DNA of 64,000 bases from Arcuatula senhousia (lineage: Eukaryota > Mollusca > Bivalvia > Mytilida > Mytilidae): positions 32,881,512 through 32,945,511 of the forward strand of contig OZ020306.1 of NCBI GenBank assembly GCA_963971305.1, given 5' to 3'. Under the pieces are notes generated by a model, which had not been told where the DNA came from, did no database searches, and was given only the letters and a program-made list of their open reading frames with translations. Positions 32,448 to 41,800 of the stretch are shown here, one piece after another (the first letter of the stretch is position 1; each line of letters begins with the position of its first letter). Made by a program: the position numbers and the translations under genes.

Positions 32448-33632
32448 CGGACTGGCTACGATTACCCTCTACGGGTAACAATAAAAATATTTTATTGTTA
32501 CCCCCTTCACTAAAATCGGAAACGGTTTACGGATACGGCACCTTTTTCGTCCGGAATTTGAAGAGTAACAATAAGAAAAAAAATAGGATTACCCCCCTTA
32601 TTGTTACTCGCCAAATGATGAAAAAAATATGTTGTTGCTTTTTTTTGTTGTTGTTTGTTTGTTTTTTTTTTTTTTTTTGTATGATGATGTATTTTAGACA
32701 CATTATCATAAGTATCACAAAAAGAGATACCAAATTGACTTCCGAATATCAAAAGTCCAAAATTTCTTAGAAAACAAGAACACACAAAGAAACAAACAAC
32801 ATTTAATTACAAAAAACTTGAAAAAAACTGAATGGAAATCACCTGATGAATAGTACCAACAACCGCGTGGAGTCTTTAAACCAGAAACTGAAAGGAGTGA
32901 TCACAAAGTTCTCCAATATTGTTGCCTTTTTTTGATGACCTGATGAAAACGATCCGATCTCTTAGAACTGAACGAGATCACAGGGCAATAAAGATGTTTC
33001 AAAAAATCAAAGTTCATAGATTTGACTCCGACAAAAACCTATCACAGTATAGCAGATATGTCACTCAATATGCCTTCCGATACATCGCACACAAATGGAA
33101 CTAAGCAGTAAGCTGAATAACGAAACGCCTATAATTCCTGAAACAGTAGCTGTAAAAAAGTACTTTATAAACAGCGCATGGCTAATTCTTAAAAAAAAGA
33201 ATTACCGACAAAAAAGAAGAAGCTGAATGGTTGTGCCAGAGGTGTGGTGTCGACGTGCATTTGTTCTCGGCTATTGTTTGCGACGGGTGCCTGGAATGGC
33301 ACCATTAAAAGTGTCTTGGATTGAAGGCACCACCAAAAACAACGTATTGGATGTGCCGCAAATGCCTCAAGTCATCATAAACAAAAATGAAAAATGTTTG
33401 TTATTCTGAATATAAACATAACTCAAAATAAAACAATTTCATTTTTGAGACATTTTTTTTTTCATTTGGCGAGTAACAATAAGGGGGGTAATCCTAATTT
33501 TTTTCTTATTGTTACTCTTCAAATTCCGGACGAAAAAGGTGCCGCATCCGGAAACCGTTTCCGATTTTAGTGAAGGGGGTAACAATAAAAAAAAATTATT
33601 GTTACCCGTAAGAGGTAATCGTAGCCGCGGCC
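32448..33632 (+). mobile_element. Mutator-like (MULE) transposon, 169-bp TIRs, 9-bp target duplication
   Basis: 1185 bp. Terminal inverted repeats run 32448-32616 and 33464-33632; after a variable first dozen bases both read GGCTACGATTACC, then a GGGTAACAATAA block and TTGTTACTCGCCAAATGA. The host sequence TAAAAACAA is duplicated at 32439-32447 and 33633-33641 and present once in the neighbouring MITE copy. TIRs over 100 bp with a 9-bp duplication are the Mutator superfamily pattern. The interior holds a 61-aa open frame (32919-33104) and a broken PHD-finger frame, so this copy is probably defective. Confidence 0.78.
33214..33380 (+). pseudogene. PHD-finger C-terminus encoded by the Mutator-like element, one stop inside
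   Basis: The frame reads AEWLCQRCGVDVHLFSAIVC, DGCLEWHH, a TAA stop, then KCLGLKAPPKTTYWMCRKC and LKSS before the final TAA at 33378-33380. Cysteine/histidine spacing C-x2-C ... C-x2-C-x4-H-x2-C ... C-x2-C is the C4HC3 PHD finger. PHD fingers usually bind histone tails or act as zinc modules in transposon proteins. The frame upstream (32919-33104, e.g. NLSQYSRYVTQYAFRY) is probably another piece of the same protein, but its family was not recognised. Confidence 0.7.
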
Positions 33633-33832
33633 TAAAAACAAAGTAGCTTTTCTTGTGGGTCCTTTGTGCGCTTAATGACGTCAGGAATTTTCAAAGAAAA
33701 AAGCGTTAAAAAGACGCAGAAAGTCCGGGAAACCGCGCGTGATTTACCGGACGTTGAAGGAAAATTTAGCCCATAGTACAACTAGAATATTGACATTTCT
33801 ACCATTATCGCTCCCTTCGGGAGCGTATGATA

Positions 33833-34437
33833 AATCTGTTGATTACAACAAATTTATGTAATCTATTCTTGCTCAACGATCAATAAATACCACGTGATCA
33901 AACTATTTTAGTGGATTTGTCGAGGTCACCCGGTCAAAGCAATTTTAATCAACGGTAAACATTAATTTGTGCCGTGTCCAGTTCTGCAGTACACAAAATA
34001 GCCTTATCATGATCAAATCGTCTCTTTTCCGTAACTGATTCACGATTATAGTTGTTGGTTAAGCCAATGAAAAATCTGTTACTTTTGCAAACTTGTTAAA
34101 CAGCCAATCAACGCGTTCATAAGTGATTGATTATTTCAAGATGGCGTGAATATCCTATGAAATTAATAGCTTCGCACCTTGATGCGAAGCAAAAATAGCA
34201 CATTTAAATTTAAGCCCATCCGCTGGTCACCATGCACAGCCGGAAGCGACGCTTTATGATCATTGGTACTGATTTTTTCGAAATTATTCTTTAAAACAAT
34301 AAACGTGGATCGTAATTTTTATATAACGGGTCCAGATTTTTTATTTGTCTTGTTTTAAGACCAAAACGAATCAATGTTTTCATATAACAAAAAAGTTCAC
34401 AGGGGCCACATACGAAAACAATACTGTGAAAAAATCC
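33833..34437. other. Right part of the 4-kb element, no gene seen
   Basis: About 600 bp between the MITE pair and the right terminal repeat. A GAAGC motif is repeated (ttcgcaccttgatgcgaagc near 34170-34190). No coding potential was recognised. Confidence 0.3.
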
Positions 34438-34458
34438 TAATTGTGGAGTACTACCTTA

Positions 34459-35215
34459 TATTGGAAGTAGCCCCCCCCTTCCGCCTGGGATGGTAAAATA
34501 TATCGGAATTTTCATGTTTTGGGCCTACAGAATATCTATCTAGCAAATAGATAAATGTTGTTACTTGCCTAGAGCTTCAGCTAGTCGAACTCTTCAAAAG
34601 TTTCCATATAGTCGAAGTTGTCAGATGACTCCTAAATAGATTAGTGGTACCTTAATGTCATTTTTTTATATATTTCAGCTAGTCTATTAGATTAATTCAA
34701 GTGAGCGATTCAGGCCCCTTGTCAGCCTCTAGTTCGTTGTTTTTCCCATAAGATGCAAAATGGACCCTCAGCCAATTTAACTCTAGACTACATAAGTTTC
34801 CATTTGGGTCAAAATTGTCGGATGACTCCTTTTACGACCAATGGATTTAAAATGTGAAAAATTAGGTTTTGGCTTATAGTTTTGAAACTAGAAAATGGAT
34901 AAAATTTATTGCTTACTAAATATTCAGAAGAAGATCTACAGAAGCGTTGTCATGGCTTAAGAAGCAGGTAAGCGATTCGGGCTACTAAAAGCCTCTTGTT
35001 TAAATAGAATTCTATCTGACCAAAAATATCACTAAGGAAACTTACTACAGCCCTGTTTATATAATTTTGATCAAATAGATAGTTCAGATCGAAACCAATA
35101 GGATATTTTGTGAAAGGTATGAATCAAAATCTCTATAACATGTAACATAATTGTTAAGATCATCATTTATTTTCCAGTCAGTCATGCAACACTGTTAACT
35201 ACTTTTGGATTTTTT
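34459..35215 (+). repeat. Partial AGCTCAC-family repeats
   Basis: Ends of AGCTCAC-type elements occur at about 34680-34735 (caagtgagcgattcaggccc) and 34955-34995 (caggtaagcgattcgggcta), with gtcagatgactcc blocks between them. No gene was seen. Confidence 0.5.
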
Positions 35216-36418
35216 TAGCTCACTTGACCCACAAGGTCAGGTGAGCTATTGTCATCGTTAAGCGTCCGTCGTCGTCCGTCCGTCCGTTAACTTTTCTTCA
35301 AACATCTTCTCTGAAACCACTGATGGGATTGCTTTGAAACTTTGTACACTTGATTTTTAGAATGTCCTCTACCAAGTTTGTGAAATATGTGAACGTCGAG
35401 TAACCAACATTGCTGCTGTTACTAAAAATAGAACAGGGGGTCAGACCATAGTTTTAGCTAATAGCTTAAAAAGTATAAAAGATGGAGAAAATACGAAGCA
35501 ACCTGTCTTCTTCAGCATCAAAAGTTCTACAAAACTCTCCATTGAGTCAAAGTTGTGGGACGATTCCGCTTAATCGTCAAAATTGACTATTTTCACAGTT
35601 TTTGGAATTTATCTTGAAAACTGTAAGTGTTAGAGGAAAAGTTAGCATTGCAAAATTGTTCAGCTTATTGAGACCTACAAAAATGATTACAGGGTCAAAA
35701 TTGTCAGATCAACCGTTTAAGTTATCCCCCTTTAACTGATTTTTTTATCAATTTTAACTGATTTTTAAAAATCTTCTCTAATACTACTGATGGGATTGCT
35801 TTGAAACTTTGTACACTTGATCTTTAGAATGTCCTCAGCCAAGTTTGTGAAATATGTGAACGTCGACCAACCAAGATGGCTGCCGTTACTAAAAATAGAA
35901 CAGGGGGGGGGGTAAAACCATAGTTTTTAGCTTATAGCTTAAAAAGTATGAAAGATAGAGAAATCCGAAGCAACCCTCCTTCTTCAGCATCAAAAGCTCT
36001 ACAAAACTCTCCATTGTGTCAAAGTTATGGGACGACTCTTTATATGAGTTATTTCCCCTTAATCGTCAAAATTGACCATTTTTACAGTTTTTGGACTTTA
36101 TCTTAAAAGCCATAAGAGCTAGAGGAATAGTTAGCATTGAAAAATTGTTCAGCTCATTAAGATCTACAATAATGATTTCAGGGTCAAAATTGTCAGATCA
36201 TCCTTTCAAGTGTTTTCAATCAATTTTAGCATGTTTGGGTTTTTTTTTCAAATGGAAAGCTTTGTAACTTTGTATTCTTGGTCTTAAAAGAGTTTTCTAT
36301 CCTAACTAGTTTCTTTAATGTTACTTAACAAGTACATGTAGACCATGTTGCACACTAGGTAAGAGGCTTAAGCTTAAGAGATCAGGTGAACGATTCAGGC
36401 TCCTGGGAGCCTCTAGTT
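35216..36418 (+). repeat. AGCTCAC...GTGAACGATTCAGG element, 1.2 kb, internally duplicated
   Basis: Begins tagctcacttgacccacaag with the palindrome ccacaaggtcaggtgagct and gtccgtcgtcgtccgtccg, and ends aggtgaacgattcaggctcc then gggagcctct. Inside, a unit of about 480 bp (gaaactttgtacacttgat, aaatatgtgaacgtcga, cattgaaaaattgttcagct) is present twice, near 35330-35700 and 35800-36200. A related element is at 54453-55313. A common bivalve-type repeat. Confidence 0.75.
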
Positions 36419-36649
36419 ATTCTTTACTTTGCAAATTCGAGTTTACGTTGACATTATTCTTTAGACTTGAGCATGACCGTCTCTGATGATTCTTTTTATA
36501 AGATATGCGCTTCGGACGCAATTTAAGTCTTTCTCCCGTATAACTTTGCAGTAATTTTATTTTTCCATTTATCTGGTGATTTCATTCCTTTGAAAGATAT
36601 CTTTCCAGTTCTTCCAATGCACTTGCTTTACTTTTGGGGTTAACTTTAT

Positions 36650-39600
36650 TAGTGGAGCGGATAAACTTGATTTTTCACCAAAATATTTCACATCGTGATA
36701 AAAGCATGAAATTTTGTACAAACATTCTTCAATCTATAGTGGTTCAGAATTCATAGTTGGCCATCTTGATTTCCGCCATTTTCAAGATGGCCGCCGCAAA
36801 ATTAAAATGGTGCCATTTCTCAATAATATTTTTAACAAAACTACTTTTTGTTTATTAATCTCTTGTTTTTGTTGGGAAATTGACACGTATATTAGGAAAC
36901 AAATCATAAATGTAAGGTTAATTAGTTAATTTGTTAGTGTGCATGCGCAGTAAACTATCATAAGTATAAATATTCAAGTTTTCCAAGCTGTGAGTTGCCT
37001 TGAAACTTGATTTGTCACCAAAATATTACACATCGAGGTAAAAGCATGAAAATTTGAACAAACATTCCTCAATATGTAGTGGTTCAGAATTTATAGTTGG
37101 CCGTCTTGATTTCTACCATTTTCAAGATGGCTGCCGCGAAATTAAAATTGCGCCATTTCTCTATAATCGTTTTAACAAAACTACTTTTTGTTTTTAAATT
37201 TCTTGTTTGTATTGGTCAAGTGACACTTATATTAGGAAACAAAAGATAATTGTAAGGTTAATAAAATTATTTGTTAGTGAGCATGCGCAATAAGCTGTCA
37301 AAAAGTATAAATATCCAAGTTTTTCAAGCAGTGAGTTGCCTTTTAACTTGACTTTTCACCAAAATATTTCACATCGTGATAAAAGCATGAAATTTTGTAC
37401 AAACATTCCTCAATATATAATGGTTAAGAATTCATTATTAGCATCTGCATCTTGTTTTTTTGGCCATTTTCAAGATGGCCATCGCGAAATTAACATATCG
37501 CATTTCAGTTTAATCTTGTATGCATATTTACTTTTTGATTTTTAATTTCTTGTTTTTATAGGACATGCAATGATAAATGTAAGGTTTATTAAATCATTTG
37601 TTAGAGCGCATGCCAAGAGTAGGAATATCCCTGTTTTCCAAGCTGTGAGTTGCCATTAAATTTGATTTTTACCAAAAAAAATATTTCACATCGTGATAAA
37701 AGAAGCAGAGGTATCATTGGGACATTCAAATGTCAAAGTTCGAAAGGGCAGAATCAAAACCAGTAAACACAAACAAGGACAGGACGTGTAAGCATGAAAT
37801 ATTGAACAAACATTCCTCAATATATAATGTTTCAGAATTCATCGTTGACCATCTTGATTTCGGCCATTTTCAAAATGACTGCCGCGAAATTTAAATGGTG
37901 CCATTTCTTTTTTCTTTTTTTTGTGAAAGACTACTCTTTCTGTTTAAATTTCTTGTTTTATTGGACATTTGACACCTATATTAGGAAACAATTTAAATGT
38001 AAGGTTTATCAATGTATTTATTAGTGTGCATGGGCAATAAAATGCCAGACGTATGAATATCCCTTTTTCCAAGCTGTGAGTTGCTTTTAATACTAAAATA
38101 TGTGGAATTATTTGAAAAACTAAAAATCTCCTATTACATCCTATATAAGGCTTCCTTGTCATAATGCTACTATCAGAGACAATATAATGATGTATAATGC
38201 TAATGTTCAGTGTTACTATAAAACAAACTCGATATGTAATTGACGAATGTATCTTGTGTTCATGAAATTGCGTTCATACCAACATATTGTTTTAAGATCT
38301 AAGGATTGTTCTGGTTTGGCTTGGCAAATGGGAAGCTGAGAAATTTGTATCTGTATTATTGATAATGACTCTTTAACAAAACCTACAGCGGACATGTATG
38401 ACTAGTAATGTACTATTTACTCTGAGTAAAATGTATGACTTGTAATAAACTAGTTACTTTGAGTAAAATGTATGACTTGTAATGTACTAGTTACTCTGAG
38501 TAAATGCAGATATTCAAGTAGCGAGCTTACAGGTGACATTTTTCTTATAATACGATGCATCAGTCCTACATTAAACCTCTCAAAGCCCAAAAGGTCTGTC
38601 TTTAGACTTATTGTAACTAAATTAACTTTTATGTCGGTAATGTCACAATTACCTTTTACAATATTTTGCATTTTTCTCACTAATGAAACATAGATGAAAA
38701 TTAATATTTATACATTGGCTTACGATATAATATCTATATCATGCGCATGATTAAACCTTGAAGGGGTTGCACTTAGTCAGGCTTTGGATACCCCACCAGA
38801 CCATTTGGAACACACAAAGTGGACGCCTGACTGACCCACAGGAAAGAGGAGGCACGTTGTAACTCATCATACTAAAGCTCTCTACCAAATTTGGAACCAA
38901 TGCCTTAGTAGAAACCACGAAATCTAACGAAAAATTGTCATTTTTTTCCTTAAAAGTCTAAGACAGCTCAGAAAACAGGAAGCAGATGTGATACTGGCCT
39001 GAAAAGGTGTGGAACGATTCAACTCATCATGCTAAATCTGCATACAATATATAACATCAATCCCTTCGGAAAAAGCCTCAAAGATATGTTTTGAAAGTTT
39101 TTCAATGAACAGCCAGATGGACGGACTGACGGACAAGGTGTATGCAATATAGCCCATTCTCTTACGAGTGGTGATAAATTACTTAAAATTCATTTTTTGA
39201 GTCTTATTCAAGCTCCTGTAGCACTAATGAAAATTTCATATTTCATATAATCTGGCATAATGTACAAAAGGAATATAAAAACCATAATTTAAAATTTAAC
39301 GACAGCCATCTTGAAAATGGCTGTTATTGATATCTATAACTGTCTTATTTTAGCAAAATTAATACGACTGCTGAAAATAAATTACTTTACAACTTCTTTT
39401 CACTTTTTTGTCATTTGAAAACTGTAAACATAAAACTAATAAGCAATTTGTAACTCAAAATGTAATATTTGTATTATTATACCGCAATTATGACAAAATT
39501 TAGCGCATGCGCAGCTGTAAATATTCAAAACTACTTAATATATATATTTGTTAACCTTATATAAACTTTAAAACATGAATAAATAATTTAAATAGAAAAA

Positions 39601-39801
39601 ATACAGTTATAGCCTTGAATTGTATACAAAAGAATAATAATAAATGACGCCATTTTGAATTTCATGGCGGCCATCTTGAAAACGGCCGAAATTGAAATGG
39701 CCAACGATCTTTTCTTAATGTTAAGTACTTAAGGAACCATCATACCAAATTTCATGCTTTTATCACAAAGTGAAATATTTTACCATATATCCGCTCCACT
39801 A
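36650..39801. mobile_element. 3.15-kb fold-back element built from tandem 340-bp blocks
   Basis: Ends TAGTGGAGCGGATA and its exact complement TATCCGCTCCACTA, continuing as a longer imperfect inverted repeat (caccaaaatatttcacatcg, ataaaagcatgaaatttg). The target TAT appears on both sides (36647-36649 and 39802-39804). From the left it holds four direct blocks of about 314-341 bp beginning near 36677, 37016, 37357 and 37671. Each has gccatcttgatttc, a cattttcaagatggccgcc block and a gcatgcgcagtaa motif. Inverted relatives lie at 39295-39800. No transposase was seen. The middle (38100-39290) is AT-rich and unrecognised. Confidence 0.78.
37701..37790 (+). mobile_element. Truncated accaatgggg-family insertion in block 4
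   Basis: The block-4 sequence tcgtgataaa|agcatgaaat is split by about 90 bp reading agaagcagaggtatcattgg ... caaaaccagtaaacacaaac ... ggacgtgta. Blocks 1-3 are uninterrupted here. The copy starts at the gaagcagagg end and lacks the agcaggaactgc end, which suggests one-end truncation of a retroposon-like element. Confidence 0.75.
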
Positions 39802-39975
39802 TATCAGCTTCATGTGTTAGATATGAAAAAAGAAATCCAAGCGTACAGGTTGTCAAACAATCTTCATTAATAACGTATTTCTCAAATAATGAAGTAATAT
39901 GCGCTTCGGACGCAATTTAAGTCTTTCTCCCGTATAACTTTGCAGCAATTTTATTTTTCCATTTATCTGGTGATT

Positions 39976-40140
39976 TCATTCCTTTGAAAGATATCTTTCC
40001 AGTTCTTCCAATGCACTTGCTTTACTTTTGGGGTTAACTTTATCAGCTTCATGTGTTAGATATGAAAAAAGAAATCCAAGCGTACAGGTTGTCAAACAAT
40101 CTTCATTAATAACGTATTTCTCAAATAATGAAGTATTAAT
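39976..40140 (-). CDS. Unrecognised exon-like frame, possible C-terminal exon
   Basis: Reverse strand: an acceptor tttcttaag|ATTAATAC at 40141 opens INTSLFEKYVINEDCLTTC, then TLGFLFSYLTHEADKVNP and KSKASALEELERYLSKE before TGA at 39976-39978. The frame is acidic and helical-looking (leucine/glutamate-rich end). It is the sequence duplicated in the adjacent split copy. No family was recognised and no upstream exons were found. It may be a multicopy or TE-derived sequence rather than a host gene. Confidence 0.35.
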   Translation of the reverse strand: MNTSLFEKYVINEDCLTTCTLGFLFSYLTHEADKVNPKSKASALEELERYLSKE

Positions 40141-40266
40141 CTTAAGAAATATATAGATGAAAATAAAAGCCTTGGGGCATTTTTCGTCCTTTATAAATAA
40201 ATAATGATTGTATTGTGCTTTTAAGAAGACTGAGCACAGCATCTGTTCCGTTACTATGGCTTCATG

Positions 40267-40370
40267 CCTCGGGCAAAAACTTCTTCATTTAAACATGACC
40301 TAAATGTAACCAAGGAGCCGATAGCACAGTATAGACAAGCCGCGTTAATATGATTTTTGCCCGAAGGCTT
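40267..40370. mobile_element. Short TIR element, CCTCGGGCAAAAA ends
   Basis: Begins cctcgggcaaaaacttc and ends gatttttgcccgaagg, an imperfect 14-bp inverted repeat around about 75 bp. Looks like a very small MITE near the presumed 5' end of the KCTD1 transcript. Confidence 0.5.
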
Positions 40371-41800
40371 TATACCCGCTAGTTCAATAAAGACGCCAGT
40401 AAAAGCTTATTTAAATGTTGAAGGCGGATAAAGGTAGTTTAGAAATTTTCTACAGCTTATAACCAAGTAATTTACACAGAATATTAATATAAAAGGTAAG
40501 TTTTTTCTTGTTTATTATAATTATTAGATTTTTATCATTTTGTATCTGCATGTATTTTGGTAATTGATCGATGAACTGATAAATTACCTCAAGCTTTATC
40601 TTCTATACGATATGAGTTATTCTTTTCCCTCTTGAAATGTATTTTTGAAGACAACTTTTAAAAGAGATATTATCTGTCATTTTCCAAAGTAATAAAGATC
40701 GTATGCTGAAATAATTATAGAATATAAGATTGCAGTGTTGTTTGAGGTACGAAATTTCGTCAATCAGAAAGCGATGGTTCAGAATAAAATAGATTTTGAA
40801 TTTTCGAAAAAAAATACTGGTAAAAACTTTAAACCTGTAAAATTGATGAAGTTTGTTTAGCAACAATAAAGCTTATGGTTTATATACAAGTAATGTAGAA
40901 TCTGAGACACATGGATTATTGCTTCCTTGTTTTTTTTTTCAAGATCCGGTTACACTTGAAAAAATAATCTTTGTACATAAGTGAAATAAATTTTCAATTT
41001 GCAGGTTTAAATGTTTTCCCCGTGGTATGTTCCTCATTTGTTAATCAATAAAATCTACCCTCGGGCTGTTTGTCGGAATTATAATAGTATTTATACTTGT
41101 CAATATTTAAGTGTTATATCTATATTCATAATTTGAAAATCATGCCCAAACTTATCTGAAGTTCCATGTGAGAGGTTTTCTAGTTTTAGCTTTTCACTTT
41201 TAGAGTTTTGATATCGACCATTGATCTACTATTATGTGCTGATTCTGTCTCTTTATGTGACTGTTTATTTTATATTCTATAAAAATAAATGAATCGTTAT
41301 TTTTTTGTTATTCACTCAAAGCTTTGATATATTTTGTAGTAAAGGGGGTTTGAAAAAGTTAAGGATGCAACGACAAACAATTTTTGAATCATGCAGCAAA
41401 AAGCTAAAAATTTTCGGTGTTCTTCACTGAGAAATTTACAAAACTAAGTTCATATTTGATTTTAACTAGAACGACTCAGTTAATAAAAATAGGAATTGTA
41501 TGTGTGATAATTTATTTTGTTTTACTAACGATTTGCAACATCAATACTTTTTGGGAAGAGCCCTGTGTAGTCATATAGATATCTGATTTTTGAGTTTTTT
41601 ATCGTCTAGACAGGGTAAATCGGTCGTGCAATATTCCTACCGGAGGATCCATTATAAAATATCCATAGTGTTTAAGTGGACGGAGCAAACGAACAAAATT
41701 GATATGTTTCAAGTTGGTGAAAAACAGATAGTTCTTTATTTGGTGCTTACTGTTAACGCTTTAGCGCTTTGATTTCAGTTTGTATATGCATTGATGGACC
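40371..41800 (+). promoter_or_regulatory. Presumed KCTD1 5' region: non-coding first exon, intron and two uORFs
   Basis: A strong donor tataaaag|gtaagttttt at 40495/40496 and an acceptor tttgatttcag at 41778 would make a non-coding first exon ending at 40495 and a 5' UTR intron of about 1.28 kb. If so, the 22 nt before the main ATG contain two upstream starts. ATG CAT TGA lies at 41786-41794. An 8-codon frame at 41794-41820 shares one base with it and runs over the main ATG at 41801 in another frame. The splice model is an inference. Confidence 0.4.

Larger units (their letters stand above)
32338..33826. mobile_element. MITE copy 2, interrupted by a 1.18-kb transposon
   Basis: Same ACGCTCCCGAAG / CTTCGGGAGCGT ends and interior as copy 1, but split at 32447/33633 by a long-TIR element. 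It has about 80 bp more than copy 1 in its left part (about 32352-32430), so copy 1 has a deletion or copy 2 an insertion there. Confidence 0.72.
30449..34455. mobile_element. 4.0-kb composite element with 18-bp perfect terminal inverted repeats
   Basis: Left end GGTAGTACTCCACAATTA (30449-30466) and right end its exact complement (34438-34455), each flanked by TTA (30446-30448 and 34456-34458). A 3-bp TTA duplication with GG-starting ends fits PIF/Harbinger. No transposase was recognised inside. The forward open frame 30711-31073 (120 aa, Arg/Lys/Phe-rich) and the reverse frame 31335-31778 (147 aa) match nothing I know. The interior also carries a coding-like repeat (31793-31935), a tandem MITE pair and a Mutator-like insertion. 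It is probably nonautonomous and much rebuilt. Confidence 0.55.
36503..40135. repeat. Tandemly duplicated unit of about 239 bp, first copy split by a 3.15-kb insertion
   Basis: Second copy, intact: 39897-40135 (atatgcgcttcggacgcaat ... caaataatgaagta). First copy: 36503-36649 plus 39802-39896. The two halves are almost identical to the intact copy, for example gcagtaa versus gcagcaa in a 147-bp half. The unit is coding-like on the reverse strand (see 39976-40140), so what was duplicated may be an exon. Confidence 0.82.

Noticed and set aside
32510..32785. Open frames rich in Phe/Cys or Lys/Gln inside the Mutator-like element
   Set aside because: Overlap the T-run at about 32640-32680 and the inverted repeat; no motif.
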